DNA from: Patiria miniata
Lineage: Eukaryota; Echinodermata; Asteroidea; Valvatida; Asterinidae
Direction of reading: 5' to 3'
DNA: 64,000 nt
Assembly: GCF_015706575.1 (NCBI RefSeq)
Contig: NW_024037064.1
Coordinates: 6,735,606 to 6,799,605 of the forward strand
Shown here piece after piece: positions 33,182 to 47,000 of this stretch. A program made the position numbers and the translations under genes. Numbering within the stretch: position 1 is the stretch's first letter; the number at the start of each line of letters is the position of its first letter. The notes under the pieces were generated by a model. That model ran no database searches and was not told where the DNA came from. It worked only from the letters and a program-made list of their open reading frames with translations.

Positions 33182-35068
33182 ATTATGACACATCACAATT
33201 CCCATGCATTATTTCTGAGCTACAAATTTAACAGAAAGTAGCTGATTTAGAGTCTACCAAACGGCTACACATTACATTTGCTATATACAAGCGATTGGAA
33301 GATTATTTTCTTTAAGAATAAATCCTGTTAACATTACAAGAACTTTTCAAAATATTTAATCAACAAAATATATTTACAAGTTTAGTTTCATTTGAAGTTG
33401 AAAAATTATGAGAGAAATCCTTCACACGGAATGAATAACTTCGTTTTGTGTGTGTGAAGATTTGAGTCTGGTACCAATAGCAACCTCACATAGAACACAA
33501 GTGTTGTGGTTGAGAATGAGTCTAGGAGCAGTCTTGGGGTACTTCACATGTAAATTCAGATGCATTTGAAAATCAACCAATCAAAGAAGCCCATTTGGCT
33601 CATGAATATGTATGAGGTGTTATAAAAGCCATGACTGTCATTGACAGGATTGGTCGAGTTGAGCAGGTCATATTTACAAACATAAAGTTGCTTCACTCAG
33701 TATCTGTCACAAACTTGCCGAAACAAAAAAACCTAAAATTTTTCATAAACTGCTTATTTGAAGCCAAGCCCAACAACTTGCGCGTTAAAATCCATTAAAA
33801 ACTATCATGTAAACCAATTACTAATCCGAGTACAAAAAGTTAAACATAAAATAGCACTCCGGAAGTTCATTAAATAATCCTTAAAGTTTGTTTACAATTT
33901 CAAACGTTTAAATAGATATCGCATTCAAGATTATATTTTACTATAGTATTAATTTCTACTTTAATTAAAACAATACACAAAGATGTCTTGTGCTCCATCC
34001 AGTTTTGACAAAACCTCATCAAATCTTTGAAATATCACAAAATATATACTTAAAAACTAGCAAGCAAGGCCGAAGACTGCATTGTTTTTAATGGGGGGGG
34101 TTCAGAAACTTTTTGGAAAATAAAAGTTATTTAGTACATCAATTAATGATGTGATATATTTAGGGATATTTTAGAATACCCGACCTTTTTTTGCTTACTT
34201 CAAAACTTGTACATTACAATCAATATTTGAAATAATACAGGCACAGTTTGGGAATGTTTTAGGGGAGGAGGATTTCCCCCCCCCCCCCCAAAAAAAGACG
34301 GTGGCAAAGGATGTTGATTAATAATGAATGTGTAACCGTGGTAATGCTTTCAAAAGATATTTACAAATACCTTGTAATATGATTACTATTTACTATATCT
34401 TGGACTGAAAATGTCCATATTATTAAAAAATGTTAATTCCCTTCCTCTGAAATGATGTACAATTTGTCAGAATATTTTACCCTTTAAAAAATAAAAGTTA
34501 AATTATTTTGATATTTTATCAGTTAATTGTACCATGGCACTAAACACTAACCTAGATAGAACAAAAGTAGCCCAAAACTACATTGTCATTTTAAAATGTG
34601 CTGCGCACACAATGTAATTGTTCTCTCTCTGTTTTGTAATATGCCATACAATAAAGCCAAAAAATCTATTTTATAATCACACTATCAAGAAGGTCTTATT
34701 TTTCGAATTATTTGCCAGATCATACTAAAAAAACGCATGTACAAAATATAATGGTAGAAGATCATCTTCAGTCAAATTGTCAACTCAACGAACTTATGTC
34801 AAACTTAAAACCTATAAAATCCATAATTTTTTTTAATCCATCTCCCATGTAAATGATTTCTCTAATTAAAAATATCTGTAAGTGCTTTTAAAATGTTACA
34901 TACCAAGCTATTATTACAAATCTGGATAAATTTCCTCTGCATCTATAGAGGGCGCTATTTCCTCCCGTCGTCCACTGTACAAACATACCTGATATTTTCC
35001 CAATGCTTGGTAGTTCTCGATCAGCACATCCTGCATTGTGATTGTCATGGTAACCATGTTCCAGAAAT
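33182..35068. other. A/T-rich 3' flank of the IkappaB gene, no gene seen
   Basis: This interval contains poly-G and poly-C tracts (about 34094 and 34279-34288) and otherwise A/T-rich sequence. It probably includes the 3' UTR of the IkappaB-like gene. I could not choose a polyadenylation site. An AGAGGGCGC motif is at 34947. Confidence 0.4.
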
Positions 35069-38000
35069 TCATCTTTTGCGGTTGCCTTGTCCATGGAGAC
35101 GTCTTTTAATCTGGAATGAGCAAGCGAGAAAAAATGTTAAAAATTCCCAAAAAGCAACAACCGGTTACCAGCCAAATTATCAATGTGTCGATACGGGTGA
35201 CAGGTTCCCACCAATTTGTGCTGTGCAGACATTGCTTATAGAAATATCCGGTTACCAGCCAACATATCAAAGTGTTGATAGTGCGAGTGACTGGTTGCCA
35301 CTAACTTGTGCTGTGCAGACATTGCTTATAGAAATATCCGGTTACCAGCCAACATATCAATGTGCCAGTGACTGCTTCCTTCTTGTACTGAGCATATGCT
35401 TATACATTCTGGATTGACTGCTAGCTACCTGTCCCCATATTTCAGGTCCGAAGGACAGGGAACCAGACTAAGACTGCGCAGCAATATCAGGTTACCAGCC
35501 AAAATATCCATGTGTTGATACTGCAAGAGACTGGTTTCCCGCAGAGCAAATTGCGACCAGGTCTTCTTTCTTTCTCCACATCCCTTCTTCAACCCTTTCT
35601 TTCAACTTACGCCCCCCCCACCCCCCTCCCCACCCACAGCCCCGCCCCTTTAATCCTACCTCCAGATGTTCCCGATGCACAAGATCTAACGGTTTCTCTC
35701 GTGCGGCATTCTCCAAACCAACATTAGCCCCTCGCGTCATCAAGAGATTGACAATGTTTATGATCTCATGCTCCGGTCGATTGCGGCCGACGATCAAATG
35801 CAGCGCGGTGTTGCCATCGTACATCTGCTTGTTGACGAGACTTCCTGGATCATCGCAGTAATCCAATAAGATGTAGATGAGGTCGATCTTATGCAGCTCC
35901 ACAGCATAATGGAGGGCGGTCTTTCCACTTTTGGAATCCTGTGAAAGCAGGAGATAGCTCATCAATGATGTATGCCCCAGAATGTTTACAAATTTCTCAA
36001 TAAATGCTGCAATCCAGTACATCAGGTGCAATGGACTTGATTGTAACACTGCTCTAAACTACATTATGTTGCTAATTAGACAAAAGCTACACAACTTTTG
36101 CAGCATTAACCTTAGCCTTTCGCCAAGGCCACCGTGGCTTATAGCGGCGAAGCTGCGAAATAACAAAGCGACTGGAACAAAGACCAAGCCAGCGTTCGCG
36201 AGTGGCGAAGTCACTTCGCGGCTTGCCCGCCCTGGGGATAATGCCAGTTAAATTAAGCCACGATGGCCTTGGCAAAAGGCTACATAAACCTTAAATCACA
36301 AAAATGTACAGAAATCTTTAAATTGTTTCAAAATCTACCAAAATCTTCCAAAATCCTTTGAAATTCAACTTATTTTGTTCAATTTTGTTAGATCCAAGAC
36401 TTTACAACACTCACGATATTTATGTTTGAATTTTTACTTTCAAAGAATTTGGCAGCTTTTGCATTGTTGGGTGTGAGTAAAAATCTCAATGTTTGTTTTC
36501 ATGAAAATAACAAGAAATTTGAGCCTTTTTGACTTTACACATTGTAAGGTGATATATTCCTGATACATGTGATTTCTGCAATTTCCAGAAACGAACAGGA
36601 AAAGTTCAGAACAGCTTCAGCATGTTCAGCATTGAAGTTTCTGCCTAAAAGATGACATCACTGCTTTACTCATGAATATGGAAATCGGGATTTGCATAAA
36701 CCATGAAACACCTTTCTATTCGGAAACGCAGAGGAAAACGCACAGTTATGAATTTCTACACGCCCGGGGACAATGCTTTGTGTTTTCCTTTGCCCCTGCA
36801 ATATAACACTCTCCCATAGACTAACCTCTATTGTAAACTTTAAGGCGTAATATTTCTTGAAACATGCGAATTCTACAATTTCCAGAAACGAACAGGAAAA
36901 GTTCAGAACAGTTTCTGCATTTCTGCCTAAAAGATGACATCACTGCTTTACTCATATGGAAATAAGGTTTTGCATAAATCAGGGGTGTGAGTGATTGCTG
37001 ATAAAAAAAAGCTGAAAGCAGCTGAAAAAGGTGTAAATAAAGCTGAACTTTGGAAATCTCCTATACTTTTGTGCACAGCAAGTCAGGGCAAATGCTGAAA
37101 AAAAACTGAGATCCAAAACAAAAAAAGCTGTAATCAGCTTTAAAGCTGAAATTTCACACCCATGATAAATCATTAAACACCTTTCTATTCGGAAGCACAG
37201 AGGAAACCACTTTTGCTTGATCAAATTACATGTAGGTCACATGTGGAAAATGTACACAATCCAACGGAAGACATGCTTATGAACAAATTAGAAGCAAAAT
37301 GTAAAAGTATCTTTGCAGAATTCTTTTGCAGACCTACCGATTGCAGTGCAGAGGCGAAGCTTTGCAACAGGTTTCTGACAGTGTCGTTACAATTGATGAT
37401 TTTGATGATATCTCCTTCAGAAATCATGGTGCCATGGTGTTCCACAGCCAGCATTAAAGCTGTCTTGCCTGTCAAAACAACATATTTTAAAATTGAAAAA
37501 AGAAGAAACAAGTGCGAGGGGAAAATAAGCTCTAAGTTCGTACATGCCTGAGCCGTCATCCCACGCAAAAATCACAAGCTGAAAATTGACCAAAATAAGC
37601 CCCTAAGCTTACATAAAAAAGTGTTCTACATATCACATGACTATAACATTACTACACATTATGTTGCCTCCATTCACAAAGTTTTCATAAACAACTTCAC
37701 GAATTGTTACACACAATTTTTGTTGAGAATTTCATTTCTATTATTCTATTGGAAAACTGTCAACATAAGGCTGGATAGCTTAGTTGGTAGAGCGCTGGAA
37801 TGGTAATCCAGAGGTCGCAAGTTCAAGCCCTGCACCAGTCAATTTATTTGTTGAAATTTAGAAAATATCATAATGCACCCAGTCAGTTTCCATTTGTGGT
37901 TTATCCAAAATTAACAATGGTTTAAAAATCCAAATTTGTTATGTACAGTTACCAGCAACTGCAGGAATACGTACACTTTCAACAAACCTGAAGCCTTCGT

Positions 38001-41000
38001 TTACAACAAAGCATGATCAGACTTTGATTTGTTAAATACTGATCCTTACCTGCGTAGTTTGTGAGATCAAAGAGTTCTCGGGCAACTTCCTCAGAGTAAC
38101 CGCAGCAGTTGATGCCTTCACAAATTGCCTAAAATATAAAAAGAAAAGTTAAGGATTGTGTCTTTAACTACTGGACTTTGATGTTTGCTGCTGACGAACT
38201 TTTAGAACTTTGAGTCTCAGTGTTCTACAGGGTGAGTAAAAAAATGAAACCAAAATGTCAGAACCATCATTTTAATGCAGTTCTGCATGTAGCACTTTCA
38301 AAATCTAGGATATGAAAGCCAAATTCATAAGCTTCCTTTTAGTACAAGAATCATTCAAATCACTCATGTACATTTCAAGTTATGGAATTTTAAACACAAT
38401 CACCATTTTAAAGTTCTGTCCATGGATCACAAAAAGGAAGTGTTCTTTTAGCACACCGAAAACAAATCACATAGGGATGTGTGTAAATTGTTTTCGTTTT
38501 GCTGAAAGAACGCACACTTTTTTGTGATCCGTGGACAGATTTTTAAAATGGTGGTTGTGTTTAAAATTCCCTAACTTGAAATGTACATGAGTGATTTGAA
38601 TGATTCTTGTACTAAACGGAAGCTTATGAATTGGGCTTTCATATCCTAGATTTTGAAAGTGCTAAATGCAGAACTTCACTAAATTGAAATGAAACAATAG
38701 TCCCGACATTTGGGTTTTCATTTTTTGTTTACTCACCCTTTATGCACAAGCCATAGGCTAGTTTGTTTCTGCATTCAATAGGGGATGTTGCACAATAGAG
38801 GACAATAGGGTCCCCAATTTACGATGTGTACAAAACATATGGGAGGTCTTCCTAAAAAGTTAAGAGTATAAACAAAAGAGGGACAATAGGGGGTCCCCGA
38901 TTGCAGGCAAATACACACTTGCGTATCTTCGCGTAAGCATCAGGTGTTGTCGGCAATTTGTTTGAATGTCCCTCCCAATGCTCTTCCCAACTCTCCCTTT
39001 GTAACCGTTGAAGTAGTTGTGAAATGTTAATGTCATTGATCTCCAAGGCTTACCTTGATGGCATCATTGTTGCCGTTTTTTGCCGCAGCATGCAGCGGTG
39101 TGTCACCCTGCTTGTTACCGATGAACAGATCTGCACCGTAGTTGATCAAGATCTGCGTTAGGTCTGGAAGCTTTGAGACCACGGACAGATACAGCGGCGT
39201 CTAGAACAAATTATGGATTTTGTGAGCACAAATCAAAATATAGAAAACAAAACACTGGGAAAACGCAGAGGTTATGCAATAGTCAAATAGCACTGGTTTC
39301 CAATATTTCATCATTTTTCTTAACGTTTATTCACAAACATCCATATTTACCTGTTGAAGTTTATTCACAACATTCAGGCATTGTTTGTGTTTGCAGATGC
39401 GCTCAATGATCGCCAAAGACAGAGAAATCTTCGCCTGGCAAATGGCAAGATGAAGAACACTGTTGGCAAAGAATGGGGAAAAAAGTGGATTTAACTTTCA
39501 AACCAACAGATTCATGACGTGGGCATGAGTGTCCCTAAATGAACAGCGGTCAAACAGCAGCAAAATCTTGGTGCCATATTCAGTCTTTTTTTTTTAATGC
39601 TCCACAGCGCCCTCTGTAGTTTGTACGCGGACCCTTTGAGGCTGTAATGTATTTATAGAAACTTGTGCAAATGTATGCAACTTGTGGAGTGCCATGGCCT
39701 CGTGGTCTGGGGCACTGAATTTGTGGTCTGGGGGTAATTCTTCAGGTTGTGGGTTCCTGTCCAGCCTGGGGTTATGGTGCGTGTGTCCTTGGGCAAGGCA
39801 CTTTGTCACTCATTGCTTCTCTCAACCATGTCAACCCAGGAGTAAATGGGTACCTGTGACGGCAGAGATGGTTATTGTGGTTGATTTTAGCTTCCTTGCG
39901 CCAAAATGGCAGCATCCAGCTGTATACTGCCCCGGAAGCTGAGATGATTATGGAATGTTTAATTGGCCCAACGGTCGGGGTAATAATAATGTAAAGCGCT
40001 TTGATTTAGTTAAAGGTGCTATCTAAGAACCAATTAGTATTACTATTAAGAGACTTACGTGTCCAAGTCTTCGTCTGGGCACAAGAGTTCTTCCACACTC
40101 CATCCAGCAAGATGCTTGCGGAAGGCTTCCAGTTCACCCTCAGGAGGTGTTGGTGGCTGTTGGTACCCAGGAGGTGTTGGTGGCTGTTGGTATCCACGAG
40201 GAGCGTGTGGCTGGGCGTAGATGGGTGCCTGAGGGGCTGGCACTCTATCATACTGGGTTTGGAAGGGTTGAGTAGGTGCATGAGATGCTGCTGCTGGGGT
40301 GTAGGGGGGCGTTAGGGCGGCCGAGTAGGGCTGGACTTGGGGTGGTGAAGGCCAGTTGGCGAGGTATGGTGGACTGGTGTGAGGTTTCTCCCGCAGGAAA
40401 TTCTTGATGTCTGAGATTCTTTCTTGAGCTTCGCGGGACTCAGTGCTGGAATCATTCCGCTGCCGCTTGCATGGCGAGTGTGGAGACATAGGAGAGATAG
40501 TGACTGTTCCTAATGACATGTGGCCTGTTACTTTGATGATAGTAGAGCCGCTCGGTGAGAGCGGTTCACCGTGAGAACTCACATTGGAGTCCGGTGACCA
40601 AGGCCCGTTGAGATCAGGTACTAGCTGGGCTGGGGATGATTGTTGGTGATCCGATGCGTAAGGAGAAGGTACAGGACTGATTGAGGAGATACTGGGGGCA
40701 TGGCTTTCATCCCACGAAGACTGGGGAGAGGCAACACCGATCATATCCATCAGGGTACCAGTCATTGGTTCCTCACTTTCCACTGGTGACCGGACTGACT
40801 CTGCATCACTCTCAATGATATCCAAGATGTCGTCGACACTGGATTCAGGTGTAGGGGGCCAGTCAACCTCAGATGGTGTCCCTGTGCTTTCGCCGGGGAT
40901 GTTCATCCGTTGTGGCGGGATGAACGGTGCTGTAGGCCCACCACTATGTAGAAAATTCTGCTGGTACCCAGGCTGGGGTTGCTGTGCTGCGTTACCAATG

Positions 41001-44000
41001 TAGATGTTTTGAGCGTGCTGTGTCTGCATCGACTGACCGCCATACCTATACATTTGCTGACCTGAGGGACCCACGTAGACCATCCGCATGTTATTACTTT
41101 GCCCCGGGGGGCAAACAAAGCTCTGGCTTGACTGGTCGCTTGGTCCCATCTGTGGCTGCAAGAAACACTGGACAGGAGGGAGTGACTGTTGCTGTTGAGA
41201 TCCCATCGGCCAGTTGATGGAAGCGGATGTTTGCTGACTAGGCATCCCTTGCTGTGTGAAGAAGTTATCAGTGGGCATGTTAACATCAGGTCTGTAGACC
41301 CCTTGTTTCTGGATTCCCCTGGATCGAAGTCGAGGACGCTCCCTCTCAGATGATCTGATTCGACCTCCTTCCTCCTTGATCACAGCCTTCTTCTCCCCCT
41401 TCTCCTGAAGAGACAGACTTTGCTGCAAGTCATCGGCTAGGGATGAGACTTCTTTCTCCTTGGATTCAATCTCATCATCCTTCTTTTCTTTGTCACCGCT
41501 GTCTTCAAGATGAAGAGTGGTTTGCAGGTCTTGCGTCAGAGCCTCGATGTCTGAGGCAGTTTTCTCCATCTTGGGTTTTTCGTTTTCATCTTCAGTGACT
41601 TTCTCCGCTTCAATCTTTCTCGTCTTTTCCTTCTCACCAGAGTCAGTCTTCTCTGTGACGCTGCTCTCAGGATTTTCTGTTGACTCCTTGGTCGTCTTCT
41701 CCTCATCTCTGATCAGCTCTACCTTCTCATCTTTGTTTCCTGGACTACTTTCCTCGGCCTTATCTGTTTTTGTCTCTTCTTTTGGTTCATCATGACCACG
41801 AGCCTCCAGACTTTGTTTCTCATCTCGCTCAGGAGCAATCTCCAATCCCCCATCATCCGATGGAACATTTGTGATGTCATCTCCTTGCTGTTTCTCACCA
41901 TCTGTCTTCTTTTCTTCAGTGAAGACTTCATCTTCCACAGGAGGCTCCATGTCGTCGCTGATAGCAGCCGGAGCACTCACTGCGTGACTCAGCTTATGCA
42001 TCTCTTTCTCGTAGGAGTTTTTCACGCTTCTCTGTTGGACCAGACGACCGTGACCTTTGCCCTTCTGATCCTTGTTGTAACGCATCTCTAGTAAACTAAA
42101 GCTTCGTGGTTTTGGCTGCTTCGATTTGGAAGCCGTCTTCTCTTGCTTTTGTCTCTCAGTCTCACCTTTGCCGGCTTGGGTATCTTTTTCTGGCTCTGAC
42201 ATTTTCTGAGAGCTTTCCAATTTTTCTGCCCGACTTTCTACAGGTGCCATGATGGGACCTATTGGCATTGATTTAGTGTACATCATTCCATTACTCTTGG
42301 AGGGTGGGCTGATGCAATATCCGGGAGGGACCGATTCTTGTATATTAGGACTGCATTTGTCATATGGGCTGCAAGGCATTGTTGCTGGATTGGTTGTACC
42401 TGCAAGAAAGAGAAACAAACCAAAAACAAAACCTTCCATTTAACAAGATCAATTTACATACATGTAGTTTTGATTTCATATTGCCTCATGTACCGGTACG
42501 TATGCTCCTTGCTCAAGGTCATACGTGTACACGTATACAACAAAAGGTAAAGAACATAAAAACACAACTTAAATTTAAAAATAAATGGATATGGAAATAT
42601 GACAATGAGTGAAAAAACTGTAATGTTATAGCTAACATACATACTTGAACCACACACAATGGTTGTTGACAAGGGGAACAATGATTTAACCATCTCAAAT
42701 CAAAACAGACAATCACCAAACTAACAACATTCCCAGATTTGTTTTAAAAGTTACATGCAGAAAAACATGTTCTATTAACACCTGCACTACATTGTATTAC
42801 ATTGTATTACATTGTATTACATTGTACTACATTGTATTACATTGTATTAAATTTTATTACACTGTATTACATTGTATTACACTGTGTTTACTCACTGAAG
42901 AAGCAATAAAACCATAGAGTGCTCGGGCGGTTTTGGGCGCTTCAGGGAGAAAAAGGCAGGGCAGTTTGGAGCCTTTAAAACGTTAACGAAGAACAGCACT
43001 TGCCTATTTTACTAGTCAACTTCACACAATCTGATTAAAACTTCCAACTCGTCAGGCAATTTGTTCCAAACTGGAGTCAGCGGTTTTTTCCATATGCTAT
43101 GGTACAGTATGCAAATACAATAAGGAAAGGTATGGGACTTCCCCTTTTGAAAACCTGATGTCGTTGAGTCGTTTCTAATAATACAATGTACAATCACTTC
43201 CCTGAAAGGAAATTATGGGGCAGTCCCAGGTGCAGCACCGGCACATGTGTAGGCCTATTGTCCTGACAGTTGGTAGGTCAATAAAAGAGACCCACACAAA
43301 GCCTGCGTTTGGCACCCAGACAAAACATTTCATTTGATGCCATATATGGTCGTTGCAGCTGTACTTTTTGCACTCTTTGATTCAGTTGCCCGATTTCACA
43401 TCCTCTATGTTTCAAAGTGAAATCCGGTTGTCACTTTTTGTTAGAAATTGGATCATATTTTATTTTTTTTCCCTCAAAATTGTCCGGCTCTTCCTGGCTA
43501 TCTGCCAACACTAAAATACATGAATGTCACTTTCATGCTTTCACTTCAGGTTCAAGTGGAAAATTATTGTTAATTCACCTGATAAAATGGAAACTTCCCT
43601 TATCAGCTGCGGGATAGCAGCTCAACAAATTATTCTCTCCGTTAGTAAGTTAATAGTTGGTAAGTTAGTTAGTAACAAACGTTGATGTTGTCTCCTACAA
43701 AATTTTGTCAAAAGTACCTGTATCAGTAGCCCAGCCCCAACATGTCACATGACCAAAGTGGTCATCATGCATGTCATGGGGTCAAAAACCTGATTTTTTT
43801 AAAACTCAAAATGCTACTTCTTTCAGAAATTACATGGTACAATCCCGTGACTCATGAATGCATGAACACGGATTTGTTGGCCCGCAGTTTTCGAGATCCG
43901 AACGAGCTTGTTTCATATCAAACCTCATACAGCATGTAAGAATTATAGAACAAAAAAGCAAGAACAAACCAAGCGATTCGGCAAAGTATTTCATTTTTTC

Positions 44001-47000
44001 CTGTCCCTATTATCTTTAGTAGGCTACTTTGTGATTTGCCAGTCAAGTGTCACAAAAAAATAATTTCAATTTATTTTTCATTTGTTGGGTAGAACCTACA
44101 TTTTTGTAGTTTGCTAATTCATAATCACTCTTGGCAGATGACTGCATTTTAAAATGGAGTGCTTCCAGCATTATAGAATCATAGATATCAGACGTAACAG
44201 AAACAGAAAAATGGGGACCCCAAAAAGTCCCAAATTAAAGAATGACCCACACATGACCAAAGACCTTGTGGTGGTTTTGTTAACATGTTATTGACGTTCT
44301 GTAACAAAAATGCAACAGTACATTACAGAACAGTCTGTTATACTAGTATGATGCAATGTGAAACAGTTCACATTGTTGCAATGGGTGGTAAGTAATGGGA
44401 CATTTTTTTGAAATGTACAAAACTAATTGGGCTGTAGTTATCAAACATCGCATCTCAGCCATTTAGTGTCACAGGAAGTAATAAAATATCCTCTTGAAAT
44501 TTCTGGTTGAGATATGAATTGGTTTAACATGTTCTACTTCTGAGGTGCAGTCATGTTGGTTAAAAATTGGGCAATTTGCAAGTTAGATCTATAGGCCTAC
44601 CAACCAGTGCGCATACATGTACACAATATAGGTGCCTTCAACTGTCCCTTATGACTTTGCCACAAAGCGCCCTCTATAGTTCTTACGCAAAGCCAATAAC
44701 AGATTCAGATTTATCTGTTTTCGAATGAATAGGTACTCTCCCTTTAATGTCCTCAAACAGACAAGATTCATTTTCCAAAGAGCGAGTTCCCGTAAGAGGA
44801 AGTGCTCGCGTTAATTTTGCAACAGCCCAAGAAATGAAAGGCCAAGACAAAATGAAACGTTGATCTGTCTGAAAGGAATCTCCACCCGGAAAAAAAAATA
44901 CATCCTGGATCAATCTGCCTCTATAAAATGCCAGAAACTGAGCCAGTGCTTAAGAATCGTGACTTTATCAGCCTTGTGGTTGCGAAGGAGTTAAGCAAAT
45001 TTAAGTGAGCAATGTTTTACAAATATATGTTTGACATTTTGAGCAATATTTTGTTTCAGTTTTTGACGTTTCATATACCGGTACATGTACTCGATCTTTT
45101 GCAATATGCATTTTATGTTTCACTTTACATTTGATGTTTCGTTAAGAGTGGCAGTCTGGTTACTAGACCGCGAAAGTCTGACTATTTTGCCCAAAGTCAG
45201 TGTATCAGACGTCAGGGGATCGCGTATTGCTTTATGGGCCGAATTCATGCGCTAATGTCTTTAACACACACGGAAGCTCAAGTGCCCACCTGTCACATTT
45301 AATGATCCAGCTACATGACGACTCTGATAATGTGGATAACTTGTTGCAAGCTAATCCCGGTAGTTCCGGGTTCGTGCAAGTGGCAGTTTGTCTCTCAAGC
45401 CCTCGTGTGCTGGTTAAGCCAATGAATTTTGTATTAAACTCTGCTTATCTTCTTTACAATTAACACTCCCATGGCTGTTTATTCTAGAATTACAATAAAA
45501 AGTGCACCTGGTAAATGCGCTGATTAGCACAGCTGGGGGTACTGCCTGAGCTGGGGTACTGCCCAAACAATGATGACTGCTTTGCGCATGCTCCAAGAAT
45601 CACCAACAATTCCGTTTGTTACCGTTCAGGTCTGGCTCTTATCACTTTTAACTCGATCCCCTGACGTCTCAAACACTGACTTAAGGCAAAATAGTCAGAC
45701 TTCCGAGGTCTAGTGACCAGACTTCGACTGAAACATCAAATGTATAGTGAAATATCAAATGCATTCTACAACAAAAGATCGAATACCCGGTACATATACT
45801 GATAAAACATCAACTACATGTAGAAACAATGAAACATTGAATATATTGCATCAAAAAAACAACCTATAAACCCCGCTCACATATTTGAAAATTTCGCAAA
45901 TATATTGTAAAACATCACACATAATTTCATTGAAAACATCGCACATTTAACGTTAAACATCGGACACATATTGAAAACACCGCATATTGTAAAACATCGC
46001 ACATATAAAAAATCGCACATAAACACGATAAATGTCAAACATCGCACTGACACATTGAGCATCGCGTATAAAGGCCCCTATTGCAAAGCTGCTCACACAT
46101 ATACACATATTGAACATCGCACAAAACTTCGCACACATAGGCCTATCGGTATATTGAACATCGCACATATTGTAAAAGATAACACACATTTTGAACATAG
46201 AACATATTGTAAAACATTGAATTTTGCAACATTTGACACACCATAAACAATGCCACAGTTGTATCCTGCTGCATTCAGGGACCACAGACTCTGAGTCAGT
46301 TTGGCCTTGAGACTTTTGATTTGATTGATCTTGCTACACTGGGCAGGCTTGTCATGCTTAGACAAGTGTTGCATGTTGCTGGTTTGGCCCTGGCCTTCTG
46401 GCTCCATGGTTTGGCAGGGTTTCTAGCCAAATTACCCTAAAGGCGTTAGGTTTACACTGCTTTTTTAGCTCCATGGTCTGTTCCTTGCTCTATGGTTTTA
46501 CTGGAAGTTGAACGTTGCACACAAATGTCAGTTGTCAACCAAAATAGTTCTCAGACTTTAGTTCCCCCAAAAAAATCCCTCAGAGCCAGGAATTATTGCT
46601 CCGTCGATAAAAAGTAGGTTTTGATTTAAAAAAAGACAAGAGAATACATACTTTGATGAGTTAAAAAAAACAATAAGACAACAGAAAAAAACCCCAAGAA
46701 TTCTAGTAGTAATTCTTTTTGCACCTACTTGTCTCATATGGTAACATAAAAATCTCAAAAATCAAATGTCGCGCTTTATCAACGACTGTTTTGTGTAATG
46801 ATACGTGCTCCTTGGGTGTGTTCAAAGCCTATACTGTCGTACGGCGCGGATCGGAGCACGTATCATTACACGAAACAGTCGTTGATAAAGCGCGACTTGT
46901 TTTTCTTCGATCGAGCAATGACGGTGACGTCACGTCAGACGCCCTCAATCGGTAAGTCGGGGCAAGGACTGAGCTTCACGGCAAACAGATTGAGCTGTAA

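Noticed and set aside
34888-35094. Last IkappaB exon read as the frame MDKATAKDEFLEHG onward
   Set aside because: It needs a phase that disagrees with the phase-0 end of the previous exon. The phase-0 frame gives IKRRLHGQGNRKR then stop, which fits the family's basic C-terminus.
40016-40315. Plus-strand frames opposite the giant IkappaB exon (also 41517-41795, 41792-42091)
   Set aside because: They are antisense shadows of proline-, glutamine- and glutamate-rich coding sequence.
45200-45463. 87-codon frame in the 45-kb foldback as a transposase
   Set aside because: It is too short, has no catalytic motif and starts inside a terminal arm.
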